This document shows, in pieces, positions 28,099 through 36,313 of a stretch of 64,000 bases of DNA (positions are counted from its first letter, which is position 1; each line of letters opens with the position of its first letter). The notes beneath the pieces were generated by a model. The model saw only the letters and a program-made list of their open reading frames with translations, was not told the origin of the DNA and searched no databases. This DNA comes from JBCCGR01 sp039029195 (GTDB lineage Bacteria > Pseudomonadota > Alphaproteobacteria > Rhizobiales > Rhizobiaceae), in contig JBCCGR010000002.1 of the NCBI GenBank assembly GCA_039029195.1, positions 124,001 through 188,000 of the forward strand, given 5' to 3'. The position numbers and the translations under genes are program-made.

Positions 28099-29599
28099 CT
28101 CCGGTGTCGTGCTGACGGAAGGCAGTTTCATAAATCGGCCTCAGCTCGTCAAACACAGGGTGCGAGAGCGATTGCCGCAGATAGGTCATGATGGCTGGAA
28201 TGCGCGGCAGATATTGATTCTTGCCATCCCGCTTGCTCAGCCGCACGAATCCGCCGAGGATTTTGGTGTTTCGTTGCGCGCCGGAAATGGCGAGCGATCG
28301 CCGAAACTTCTCTGCATTGACTGTACCGCTCAGCTTCGCGGTTTCGTCGAGGTAGGCCTCAACAAGGGCCTCTTGCATGGCGGGTGCGATATCGATGCGT
28401 GCGTCCTGAATGAGGGATGCAAGGTCGTAGGTGGACGGTCCGAGCAATGCGTCCTGAAAATCGATCAGGCCGATCTGATCCACAACACCTGTTGCCTCCG
28501 GCTGCCACAGGATATTTGGAGAGTGGTAATCCCGCAGGACGATGACCGGCGGATCGTCCCACAGAATCGCAATCAGCCGTTGCCAACCGCTCACGAACGC
28601 TTCCCGGTCAAACGATTGGTTATTTGGCAAAAACCAATCCGGATAGAGGGCCAGTTCGCACAACATGGCTTCGCGATCATAGGCGGGAATCCCGGATTGA
28701 TTTAGCGTGTCCTCATTCCGGTTCAGCATGCTTTGATGAAAGTGCGCCAGAAAGCGCGCAGCAGTTTCATACCGTTTTTCGATTGGCGAACGATCTTCGT
28801 CCAAAAGTCCCTGCGACCCCAGATCTTCAAGAAGCAGAAAACCCTGGTCTTGATCCTCGGCAAAAATCTGTGGTGCTTTAAATCCGTGCGAGCGCAAAAG
28901 CTGGTCGATGGAGATGAAGGCCGAGACATTGCGGGTGATGTTGGCCCGCTTCATGTAGTCGAGAGCCGACGCGCTGACGGATGCCTCATCAATTGCAGGC
29001 GCATCCATCAGAATGCGCTGATCCTCGCCCACATGACGCACTGTTTCGTAACGCCGGGCAGAAGCGTCTCCGGACATTGGTGCCCGAAAGGTACCGCTTC
29101 CCCAATGGCGATACAGGAACGAACCTGCCGCGATCGTGCGTCTCAAGCGGCGATGGAAATCTGCTGGTGCGGAAACGCATATTGAACGCTCATCCGCCGA
29201 AGCAATCTCGATTTCAAGCAGGATGCGATCCTGCGGTAGAAGTTCCTCCGCCCGATCCGGCCATTCGATGAGACAGATGTCGCGACCAATCGCATCTGAA
29301 AACTCGACTTCTTCCAGTTCGTCTGCCCCGAATAGCCGATATAGATCGAAATGGCTGATCGCGTATTTTGAATTTGCGCTTTCATAGGGCTGGACGATTG
29401 AGAATGTCGGGCTTGGCACTTCAAGCGATGCATCGGCCATCAGCGTCTGAACAATACAGCGGGCAACTACCGATTTGCCGACGCCAAGATCACCCTCAAG
29501 ACAGACCGTGTCTCCCGGTTGGAGCGCCAGTGCCAAAGATTGTGCGAACCCTTTCGTCTCTGCGAGCCCGCGGAGCCGGGTGCGCCACGCGTTGTTCAT
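28079..29599 (-). CDS. Fused TsaE (tRNA t6A synthesis ATPase) and AmgK-type sugar kinase
   Basis: A 506-residue two-domain protein. Residues about 1-150 are TsaE, the ATPase of the complex that makes N6-threonylcarbamoyladenosine at tRNA position 37: P-loop GDLGVGKS, then PSPTFSIVQPYE and HFDLYRL. Residues about 165-500 are an aminoglycoside-phosphotransferase-like kinase resembling N-acetylmuramate/N-acetylglucosamine kinase AmgK: LRDYHSPNILW is the catalytic loop and IGLIDFQDALLGP the metal-binding segment. The fusion is common in this order. It starts four bases after divL and overlaps murU. The two halves serve unrelated pathways. Confidence 0.9.
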   Translation of the reverse strand: MNNAWRTRLRGLAETKGFAQSLALALQPGDTVCLEGDLGVGKSVVARCIVQTLMADASLEVPSPTFSIVQPYESANSKYAISHFDLYRLFGADELEEVEFSDAIGRDICLIEWPDRAEELLPQDRILLEIEIASADERSICVSAPADFHRRLRRTIAAGSFLYRHWGSGTFRAPMSGDASARRYETVRHVGEDQRILMDAPAIDEASVSASALDYMKRANITRNVSAFISIDQLLRSHGFKAPQIFAEDQDQGFLLLEDLGSQGLLDEDRSPIEKRYETAARFLAHFHQSMLNRNEDTLNQSGIPAYDREAMLCELALYPDWFLPNNQSFDREAFVSGWQRLIAILWDDPPVIVLRDYHSPNILWQPEATGVVDQIGLIDFQDALLGPSTYDLASLIQDARIDIAPAMQEALVEAYLDETAKLSGTVNAEKFRRSLAISGAQRNTKILGGFVRLSKRDGKNQYLPRIPAIMTYLRQSLSHPVFDELRPIYETAFRQHDTGDASANA

Positions 29600-29603
29600 T
29601 CGG

Positions 29604-32174
29604 TCAGGCTGCTTTCTCGGCGGCCTGCGGATTGCGCGGCAGGGTCATGACGATTGTGGTGCCCTGTTTGACGGATTCATCAAAGGCGATTTCACCGCCA
29701 TGCAGATCGACGAAACTCTGCACGATCGAAAGGCCAAGCCCGGCACCGCCTCTTGTGTTGCCTTTGGACTTGCTCTCGAAGCGACCGAAAATCTGATCGC
29801 GCTCTTCTTTCGAAATGCCGGGCCCGGAATCTGCAAGGCGGAACGTCACCGCCTCTTCACTTGGCTCGCAGATCAGGGATATCCAGCCGCCATCCGGGGT
29901 GAACTTGACCGAGTTCGTCAAAAGATTGAACAGGATCTGCCGGACCCGTTTTTCGTCCACACGGAATTCTCCGGCGTCTGCTGGAACCTCAATGTCGAGG
30001 CGTAGAGACCGCCCGGTTACATGATCTTTTACGCTCTCTTCGGCAGCAGAAACAATTTCCTGAACCGAAACGGTTTCGAACTCCAGATCCACGGTACCGG
30101 CATCAATGGAGGCGAGATCAAGGATATTGTTGACGATGGATAGAAGTACAGACGACGAATGCAGAATGTTGTTCAGATAGTCTTTCTGCGTGCTGTTCAG
30201 CGAACCAATATCCGGGTTCTCCAGCATTTCGGAAAAACCGATGATGTTGGTCAGCGGTGTGCGCAACTCATAGGAAACATGTTCCACGAACGCACTCTTG
30301 ATGCGATGCGCGGCTTCCAGCGCAACATTGCGTTCTTTCAGCGCTTTTTCGATTTCCACACTGTCGGTCACATCAACAAATGTGATCATGAACTGACCAT
30401 TCGGCAGCGGAACAAGCGCGTAGTCGATGACATTGTTGCCATTTTGCTCAAAACGACCGGACACGGTTTCGCGCTGCTCGGCAGACCCGGTGATCTGGCG
30501 CTGGACAACGTCCCATTCATCGCCATTGGCCGTTAGTGGCCGACAGATGCGAATGAACTCGGAAACATGCGTTCCCTCTGCAAGGTCTTCCGCGAGCAAT
30601 CGCCAGATCGATTGTAGCGGCGGGTTGAAGAGCTTCAGCTTGCCGTCCGAGCCAAACACGATCACGGCTTCGGCCAGATGATCGAGGGTAACGGACTGCA
30701 CCTGGCTCATCGCATTGTAGCTGCTTTCCAGCGCCAGCATTTCGCTCACATCTTCATAGACCCAGGTCACACCTCCCTGAGAATGGGGATTGGCCACCAC
30801 GCGCAAAGCTTTGCCGTCAGGAAGATGCCAGTCGTGCATGTCGGGTTCAACCGCCATGTGGACAGCCGCCAGACCCGCAACCCATTTGCGGAAGTCGGCA
30901 CGCTCTTCCAGCTTGCGGGTTTCGCGCAGCTTTTCCATGACGCTGGAAAAGTCAGGTTCTTCGTCAAGAAAGGCCGGGTCGAGACCCCACAGCCGCTGAA
31001 AGGCTGAGTTGTAGAATTTCAGATGCTTTGACCCATCGAAAATCGCTACCGCTGTTGCTAGATTGTCGAGGGTCTGGGCATGGGCTTCGATGGTTTTCTT
31101 CAGCGTCGCCTGCACAAGATCGATTTCACTTAAATCGATTGCGACCCCCGCACCACCTTCCGGCGTGGAAATGTCGACGATCTGCATCAACCGGCGATCA
31201 CCGGAAACCGTGACCGGCGCCCTTTGGACATAGGGGCGCCCTTCCTGCTGCAGGCTATGTGCGATCTGTCGCGAACCGGTGTCCAGAAGCTCTATCTGGT
31301 TTTGCCGTGCTGCCTCATCATTCTCGGCGTCGACCGCAGTGGCATAGGCATTATTCACCCATGCAAGTTTTCCATTTGCGTCGCGCATCCAGGCCGGAAA
31401 CGGAAAGGCCAGATGCAACGCGCGCAGAATATCAAACTGATTTGCGAGACTTTTGTGCTCGGATTGGAGCTTGGCAAGTGCCGCCCGTTCTCCCTGCAGG
31501 GAAACGAAGCGGACGAATGCCATGCCGCCGGATGTACGCCCCTGCACTTCCAGAACCACCGAGCGCTGGGTTTCTATTGTCAGATCAAACGCTTCTGCAT
31601 TCTTGCGGAGCCGGTCTGCGGCGTGATCAAAAGCAGCGGCAGACTCCGGCTTCATCCATTTTCCGAAGCCAATGAAGGCGGCGTCCTCATTTGGCGCGCC
31701 ACTCGACAAGGGAAGGGAGCCCAGAATCGTGGGTTGCTCGTCCCGACCATTCCAAATGACGGTTCTTTGGTCATTCGCCTCAACCAGCGCTTCCAGACGT
31801 TCGTTTCTGGCCTTCAGATCAAAATGGGCAGACGTCAGCTCGGCATGATCGACCGCCACTTTGCGGCGTTCCTTGATGAGCCATGTGGCGGCCAGAAGGG
31901 CAAAGCTGACGGCACCCGAGAAGATCGCAAACATGACGATCTGGAAGGAAGCGCCACCTGGACCGGTGAGGAGGGGAATGGAAATGGTGGAGGTTTCTGC
32001 CAGACCAAATGAAGTGCTGCCCGCCAGAAACGCAAGAGAAGACCAACCCAGATGCAGCGATCGCTTGATGCGATCCAGCATGCCTCTTCCCCCCGATTTT
32101 CTGCGTGGCTTGGTCGCCACCTGTTCCATTGGTTTTTGTGCTTCGCGCAAGGGTTTGCCGCCAGGCCCCGACAT
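29604..32174 (-). CDS. divL: DivL-type PAS-domain histidine-kinase-like protein with Tyr in the H-box
   Basis: An 856-residue membrane signalling protein: hydrophobic segments at about 42-58 and 77-99, coiled-coil, PAS-like domains at about 245-340, 370-470 and 492-600, then DHp and ATPase domains. The DHp box reads HVSYELRTPLTNI, with Tyr635 where normal kinases have the phospho-accepting His. The ATPase side is intact: LFNLLTNSVKFT, DSGPGIS and GAGLGLS. The same tyrosine replacement defines Caulobacter DivL, which steers CckA-ChpT-CtrA signalling at the pole. Ribosome site GAGAGGA precedes the ATG. First gene of a run leading to tsaE-amgK four bases away. Confidence 0.88.
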   Translation of the reverse strand: MSGPGGKPLREAQKPMEQVATKPRRKSGGRGMLDRIKRSLHLGWSSLAFLAGSTSFGLAETSTISIPLLTGPGGASFQIVMFAIFSGAVSFALLAATWLIKERRKVAVDHAELTSAHFDLKARNERLEALVEANDQRTVIWNGRDEQPTILGSLPLSSGAPNEDAAFIGFGKWMKPESAAAFDHAADRLRKNAEAFDLTIETQRSVVLEVQGRTSGGMAFVRFVSLQGERAALAKLQSEHKSLANQFDILRALHLAFPFPAWMRDANGKLAWVNNAYATAVDAENDEAARQNQIELLDTGSRQIAHSLQQEGRPYVQRAPVTVSGDRRLMQIVDISTPEGGAGVAIDLSEIDLVQATLKKTIEAHAQTLDNLATAVAIFDGSKHLKFYNSAFQRLWGLDPAFLDEEPDFSSVMEKLRETRKLEERADFRKWVAGLAAVHMAVEPDMHDWHLPDGKALRVVANPHSQGGVTWVYEDVSEMLALESSYNAMSQVQSVTLDHLAEAVIVFGSDGKLKLFNPPLQSIWRLLAEDLAEGTHVSEFIRICRPLTANGDEWDVVQRQITGSAEQRETVSGRFEQNGNNVIDYALVPLPNGQFMITFVDVTDSVEIEKALKERNVALEAAHRIKSAFVEHVSYELRTPLTNIIGFSEMLENPDIGSLNSTQKDYLNNILHSSSVLLSIVNNILDLASIDAGTVDLEFETVSVQEIVSAAEESVKDHVTGRSLRLDIEVPADAGEFRVDEKRVRQILFNLLTNSVKFTPDGGWISLICEPSEEAVTFRLADSGPGISKEERDQIFGRFESKSKGNTRGGAGLGLSIVQSFVDLHGGEIAFDESVKQGTTIVMTLPRNPQAAEKAA

Positions 32175-32257
32175 GCTGCAAGTCCTCTCACCCGCTGAAG
32201 GCCGAACGCAATAAGTTGTGACCCCAAGATTGGTTCGCGCGGAAATCCCGCGAACCC

Positions 32258-32408
32258 GAATCAGTTCAATTTACCCGGTTCGGGAATCCATCGGAAGCGG
32301 AGAGCAAAAAAATAAGCCGATGACGTTTGCCACCGGCTTATTGCGTTCAACTGCGACTGAAGATTCAGTCGGAAACTTGCTTCGAGTGATTCAGAGTCTT
32401 TCAGAATC
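32258..32408. promoter_or_regulatory. Six GANTC sites between divL and ahcY
   Basis: GANTC sites lie at 32258 and 32284 (GAATC), 32362 and 32388 (GATTC), 32394 (GAGTC) and 32404 (GAATC). Two lie between the ahcY terminator and divL, where the divL promoter should be. Four lie within 47 bases on the ahcY side of the terminator. No clean -35/-10 pair is visible. Confidence 0.5.
32306..32342 (-). terminator. Intrinsic terminator of ahcY
   Basis: On the minus strand AATAAGCCG (32342-32334) pairs perfectly with CGGCTTATT (32319-32311) and runs straight into seven T (32312-32306). It lies about 190 bases after the ahcY stop and separates ahcY from the divL operon. Confidence 0.85.
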
Positions 32409-32526
32409 GCGCAGGCGGCGAAGAGCCGACCGGCGCTTATGCGCCGCTCCCGCGAAGGCACTCGAACTGTGTTCGAGTTGCCGTGAGCGAGAAGTCTAAT
32501 CCATGCCTGACAAAGTCGGATGCGGA
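32343..32526 (-). other. Hairpin-rich 3' untranslated region of ahcY
   Basis: Between the ahcY stop and its terminator are three inverted repeats: ACTCGAAC/GTTCGAGT (32460-32478), CGGCGC/GCGCCG (32431-32446) and GACTGAA/TTCAGTC (32355-32370). With the terminator they would make a structured tail of roughly 200 nt. It could simply stabilise the ahcY mRNA or yield a 3'-UTR-derived small RNA; I do not recognise an RNA family. Confidence 0.4.
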
Positions 32527-33927
32527 TTAGTAACGATAATGTTCCGGCTTGTACGGACCGGTCTGCTCGACACCGATATAGTCAGCCTGATCCTTTGAAA
32601 GTTCGGTCAGCTTTGCGCCGATCTTTTCAAGATGCAGGCGGGCAACCTTTTCATCGAGATGTTTCGGCAGGATGTAGACGTCGTTGTCGTATGCATCGCC
32701 TTTCGTCCACAGTTCGATTTGAGCCAGAACCTGATTGGAGAAGGAGGCGGACATCACGAAGCTTGGGTGTCCGGTGGCATTGCCGAGGTTCAGCAAGCGG
32801 CCTTCGGACAGAAGGATCATGCGCTTACCCGACGGGAACTCGATCATGTCGACCTGATCTTTGATGTTGTCCCACTTGTAGTTCTTCAGCCCTGCGACCT
32901 GAATCTCATTGTCGAAGTGGCCGATATTGCCGACAATCGCCATGTCTTTCATGTCGCGCATGTGTTCAAGGCGGATGACGTCCTTGTTGCCGGTGGTCGT
33001 GATGAAGATGTCGGCAGTGGAGACGGTATCTTCCAGCGTTGAGACTTCAAACCCGTCCATCGCGGCCTGAAGCGCACAGATCGGATCGATTTCGGTGACT
33101 TTCACGCGGGCGCCAGCGCCACGCAGGGAGGCGGCAGAACCCTTGCCCACATCGCCATAGCCACAAACAACGGCGGTCTTGCCAGCCATCATTGTGTCGG
33201 TGGCGCGGCGGATGCCGTCAACCAGCGATTCCTTACAGCCATATTTGTTGTCGAACTTCGACTTGGTGACACTGTCATTCACGTTGATCGCCGGGAAGGG
33301 AAGGAGTCCCTTTTCCTTCAGCTGATAAAGGCGGTTCACGCCGGTGGTGGTTTCTTCAGAAACACCCTGAATGGCGTCGCGCTGCTTGGTGAACCAGCCC
33401 GGAGAGGCGGCCATGCGTTTTTTGATCTGGGCGAAGAGATATTCTTCTTCTTCCGACTGCGGATTTTCGATGATGTCGGTTTCACCGGCCTCAACGCGCG
33501 CGCCAAGCAGCACATACATGGTGGCATCGCCGCCATCATCGAGGATCATGTTGGCCGTGCCTTCTTCAAAGAAGAAAATCCGGTCGGCAAAATCCCAATA
33601 TTCTTCCAGGGATTCACCCTTGTGCGCGAACACCGGAATACCGGCAGCGGCAATCGCAGAAGCTGCATGGTCTTGCGTGGAGAAAATGTTGCACGATGCC
33701 CAGCGAACTTCCGCACCCAATGCAATGAGTGTTTCAATCAGGACGGCGGTCTGAATGGTCATATGCAGCGAGCCCGCAATGCGTGCGCCCTTGAGCGGCT
33801 GGCTGGCGGCATATTCTTCGCGGGTTGCCATTAGACCCGGCATTTCGGTCTCTGCGATATTGATTTCTTTGCGGCCAAAGTCAGCCAGGCTGAGGTCTTT
33901 CACCGCGTAGTCGGTAAATTCCGCCAT
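32527..33927 (-). CDS. ahcY: S-adenosylhomocysteine hydrolase
   Basis: Hydrolyses SAH to adenosine and homocysteine, relieving product inhibition of methyltransferases. It has 466 residues with an NAD-binding GYGDVGKGSA, substrate-site segments LIALGAEVRWASCN, STQDHAASA, and the C-terminal lysine/tyrosine motif ending GPYKPEHYRY. AGGAAACG precedes the ATG. A palindrome inside the likely promoter suggests repressor control. It is transcribed toward divL but separated from it by a strong terminator. Confidence 0.96.
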   Translation of the reverse strand: MAEFTDYAVKDLSLADFGRKEINIAETEMPGLMATREEYAASQPLKGARIAGSLHMTIQTAVLIETLIALGAEVRWASCNIFSTQDHAASAIAAAGIPVFAHKGESLEEYWDFADRIFFFEEGTANMILDDGGDATMYVLLGARVEAGETDIIENPQSEEEEYLFAQIKKRMAASPGWFTKQRDAIQGVSEETTTGVNRLYQLKEKGLLPFPAINVNDSVTKSKFDNKYGCKESLVDGIRRATDTMMAGKTAVVCGYGDVGKGSAASLRGAGARVKVTEIDPICALQAAMDGFEVSTLEDTVSTADIFITTTGNKDVIRLEHMRDMKDMAIVGNIGHFDNEIQVAGLKNYKWDNIKDQVDMIEFPSGKRMILLSEGRLLNLGNATGHPSFVMSASFSNQVLAQIELWTKGDAYDNDVYILPKHLDEKVARLHLEKIGAKLTELSKDQADYIGVEQTGPYKPEHYRY

Positions 33928-34054
33928 GGGAACGTTTCCTTCGTTGCTGGGTCAGCGTCATTGCTGTTGTGAATTGCGCGCCGCTTGTAAACGTGTGCAC
34001 TCAAGCATGCGGCGTCAGTTGGGCGTGCCTTATCAGGCGCGCCATTGAAGCGCA

Positions 34055-34084
34055 ATACTACATAAAGATTTCTTTATATGTCAT
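34055..34084 (-). promoter_or_regulatory. Probable ahcY promoter with embedded palindrome
   Basis: On the minus strand ATGACA (34084-34079) and TAGTAT (34060-34055) are separated by 18 bases. The spacer holds ATAAAGA-TT-TCTTTAT (34062-34077), a perfect inverted repeat. A repressor bound there would block polymerase. The AT-rich form resembles ArsR-family operators; an SAH-responsive regulator such as SahR is one possibility, from general knowledge only. Confidence 0.6.
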
Positions 34085-34133
34085 AGTGAGTGCGGCGAGT
34101 GCGAAATTAACCGATGGAAAATTGGCGCCGCTT

Positions 34134-34730
34134 TTATCGGGTCAATTGATCGACGAGAACGTCCAGTTCCTGTTCCAGCCGATGGGTCGGAACGCTGACG
34201 AAGCGTTCCTGCAATCCAAGCGTCACCACACCATGTACGGCCCCAAAATAGGTTCGAACCCGAGCATCGAGTTCATCGCCCACAATATCTGGCTTCAATT
34301 TCCCCATCGCTTCGCCAATAACGCCAAGGAGCCTTTGATTGGCATCCACATAGTCCTGCGGAATAGGCCTTTGATCCTTCTGCCGGTGTTCAAAGACCGA
34401 GGACCATAAATTGCGGTGTTCAACCGCAAAGGCCAGATAGGTCTTGGCAAGCACCTTCAGTTGATCAACGGGGTCCGTTGTTCCGGCAACGGCTTGCCTG
34501 AGATTGCTCAACAGCATGACCAGCGTCCCCATGTTGACCCGGTCAATCAGCGTGTCCAGATCGCTGTAGCATTTGTAGAGCATCCCCAGTGCACAACCTG
34601 CATCCGCAGTTACATCCCGCGCACGCAGCCCGGTCAGCCCATTTCCCGAGATCCGAATTCTTGCGGCCTCCAGCAATCGCTCCGCCGTTTCCTGTCGCGC
34701 CATTAACCGTTTGTTCATTCTGGGATCCAT
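34134..34730 (-). CDS. TetR/AcrR family regulator
   Basis: About 198 residues, with an N-terminal TetR helix-turn-helix (GLTGLRARDVTADAGCALGM followed by LYKCYSDLDTLIDRV) and a C-terminal ligand domain. The frame opens at 34742, but that ATG lies in an operator copy, so I prefer the ATG at 34730 (MDPRMNKRLMARQ); 34718 and 34703 are also possible. It diverges from pspA across three copies of one operator, so it very probably represses itself and pspA. Signal unknown; membrane-active compounds would fit. Confidence 0.88.
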   Translation of the reverse strand: MDPRMNKRLMARQETAERLLEAARIRISGNGLTGLRARDVTADAGCALGMLYKCYSDLDTLIDRVNMGTLVMLLSNLRQAVAGTTDPVDQLKVLAKTYLAFAVEHRNLWSSVFEHRQKDQRPIPQDYVDANQRLLGVIGEAMGKLKPDIVGDELDARVRTYFGAVHGVVTLGLQERFVSVPTHRLEQELDVLVDQLTR

Positions 34731-34734
34731 GTCT

Positions 34735-34805
34735 GTGAACATCGTTCACTTTTTTCTTGAACACTGTTCACGGAGCCGTATATTGGAATCGTGAACGATG
34801 TTCAT
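34735..34805. promoter_or_regulatory. Three TetR-type operator copies between tetR and pspA
   Basis: Three 15-base inverted repeats follow GTGAAC-N3-GTTCAC: 34735-34749 (exact), 34757-34771 (first base T) and 34791-34805 (last base T). Starts are 22 and 34 bases apart. The middle copy covers the pspA -35 and the third lies just after its -10. This is a clear operator set for the adjacent TetR protein. Confidence 0.85.
34757..34784 (+). promoter_or_regulatory. pspA promoter
   Basis: TTGAAC (34757-34762), a 16-base spacer and TATATT (34779-34784) point at pspA, 45 bases on. The -35 coincides with the middle operator copy. Confidence 0.65.
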
Positions 34806-34828
34806 AAAAAGTAACAGGAGACGCAGAC

Positions 34829-35515
34829 ATGTTCAAACAAATAATGACTCTGATGCGCGGCGCGGCTTCGCAGAGTTCGCAGGAGTTCGTCGACCGACAC
34901 GCACTGCTGTTGTTACAGCAGCAAATCAGGGACAGTGTCGGTGCGGTAAAAACAGCACGCCATGCGGTTGCGGTCGCCATTGCGCAGAACCGTCAGGAAA
35001 AAGACCAGCATCAACGCCTCGTTGCTCAGATTGAGGAACTGGAGGCGCGGGCCACCATCGCAATTCAAAATGATGAACAGCAATTGGCGCGTGAAACCGC
35101 CGAGTGTCTGGCGCACATGATCGACGAGCGTGACGATTCAGAAACCGCCCTTGCCGCGTTTCATAGGGAAATCGAAAAGCTGAAGGCGCGGGTCCGTGAT
35201 GCTGAGACCAGACTGCGTTCGCTGCAGCGTGGCGAACGTCTGGCCAAAGCAACGGACCGAACCCAACGCCTTCGGCAGCGCGAACCAGTCTCAACTCTCG
35301 GGTCGCTGACGGAAGCTGAAGAAACGCTTACACGACTAAGACAGCGCCAGGACGAAATGGAGCGAACCGAAGAGGCTTTGGCGGAAATGGAATCTGGGTT
35401 GTGCCCACAAAAAATTAACGAAAAACTAGCAAAAGCAGGTTGTGGGAAGCCGCTTAAGACAACCGCAGACATGATTTTGGAACGGCTCTCGAGCAGGCAA
35501 AATCATGATGACTGA
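34829..35515 (+). CDS. pspA: PspA/IM30 family membrane-stress protein
   Basis: A 228-residue, almost wholly alpha-helical coiled-coil protein beginning MFKQIMTLMRGAASQSSQEF, the usual amphipathic N-terminal helix and helix 1 of the ESCRT-III-like PspA/IM30 family. Members coat and stabilise damaged inner membrane. The C-terminus shortens after LERLSSRQNHDD. Ribosome site AGGAGA precedes the ATG. The classical PspF/PspBC regulators are absent; a TetR protein with three operators takes their place. The adjacent YiaA/B-like gene downstream is probably co-transcribed. Confidence 0.88.
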   Translation: MFKQIMTLMRGAASQSSQEFVDRHALLLLQQQIRDSVGAVKTARHAVAVAIAQNRQEKDQHQRLVAQIEELEARATIAIQNDEQQLARETAECLAHMIDERDDSETALAAFHREIEKLKARVRDAETRLRSLQRGERLAKATDRTQRLRQREPVSTLGSLTEAEETLTRLRQRQDEMERTEEALAEMESGLCPQKINEKLAKAGCGKPLKTTADMILERLSSRQNHDD

Positions 35516-35555
35516 TATCAACGAAACAAAAGAAATTAGCAGAGAGGGACTTAAA

Positions 35556-35837
35556 ATGAATGAGCCAATGACCCAAAATTCTTCCGCATGGATGATGTTC
35601 ACTTATGCCAGCTTCGGCATCGCAGCCTGCATGATGGCCGGCGGAATCTACTTCATGGAAGCCAGCTTTTCCGCCAAAGGCTTCTACGCCATGGCAGCCA
35701 TAATGCTAGTCCATACCTCCATCACGCTGACAAAAACAATGCGTGACCAGCAGGAATCAAACCGACTGATCAACAAGATCGAAGAAGCCAAAACTGAAAA
35801 GCTGTTGATGGACGTCAACGCTCGTGAAGCAGCGTAA
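35556..35837 (+). CDS. YiaA/YiaB-like inner membrane protein
   Basis: A 93-residue protein from the ATG at 35556, which follows a strong AGAGAGGGA ribosome site; an earlier in-frame start at 35505 overlaps pspA but lacks one. Two hydrophobic helices, about residues 13-35 (MMFTYASFGIAACMMAGGIY) and 43-60 (GFYAMAAIMLVHTSITL), match the two-helix YiaAB domain, followed by a charged helix ending NAREAA. Linked to pspA under TetR control, so a role in membrane stress is inferred. Confidence 0.8.
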   Translation: MNEPMTQNSSAWMMFTYASFGIAACMMAGGIYFMEASFSAKGFYAMAAIMLVHTSITLTKTMRDQQESNRLINKIEEAKTEKLLMDVNAREAA

Positions 35838-35903
35838 CCTGAGATCTTTTCGATGGCGGGGTGAGATTTGCCCCGCCAATTCATCTGTCACAATGGCAGA
35901 TTG

Positions 35904-36281
35904 CTATTCAGAAAATGTGTAGCGTGCCAGTTCGGCACCCGATGCAGTATCCACTACCAGCACCTCAAACCCACCACTATCCTTCTTCACCGTCACCACA
36001 AGACGATTGCCCTGTAGGGTGGTGGAGACGAGAGAAGACCCTTTTCCAATCGTATACTGCCCGCCAGCAAGCTTGGACGGCTGGCTTGTAACCTGAACCA
36101 TCTCGGCCTGTTCGGGATTATTCTCGTCTGATTGCGTGATCTTGTAGACAATTGCCGCCAACACGGCGAAAAGGCCGAGCAGCATGATGCCGAACGACAC
36201 GGCGAGAAGCCGCACCATCTTGCGGCGGATGTTTTCGACCGCCGGGTCAAGAGGTTCTTCATTCACGTCTGGATTGGCCAT
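35904..36281 (-). CDS. Small single-pass membrane protein of unknown function
   Basis: A 125-residue protein. A 23-residue polar N-terminus (with DPAVENIRRKMVRLL) precedes one membrane helix at about 24-47, then a periplasmic beta-rich domain with LVSTTLQGNRLVVTV and GFEVLVVDTASGAEL. I recognise the shape from conserved hypothetical proteins that sit opposite rluD-type genes in alphaproteobacteria, but no function. It starts 32 bases from the divergent pseudouridine synthase. Confidence 0.75.
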   Translation of the reverse strand: MANPDVNEEPLDPAVENIRRKMVRLLAVSFGIMLLGLFAVLAAIVYKITQSDENNPEQAEMVQVTSQPSKLAGGQYTIGKGSSLVSTTLQGNRLVVTVKKDSGGFEVLVVDTASGAELARYTFSE

Positions 36282-36313
36282 GGCGTCCGAATGTCTGTGG
36301 TCTGGAGAAAACT

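Noticed and set aside
32460..32478. GTTCGAGT sequence suggestive of a tRNA T-arm
   Set aside because: No acceptor stem, anticodon arm or CCA context fits on either strand; it is one arm of a simple hairpin.
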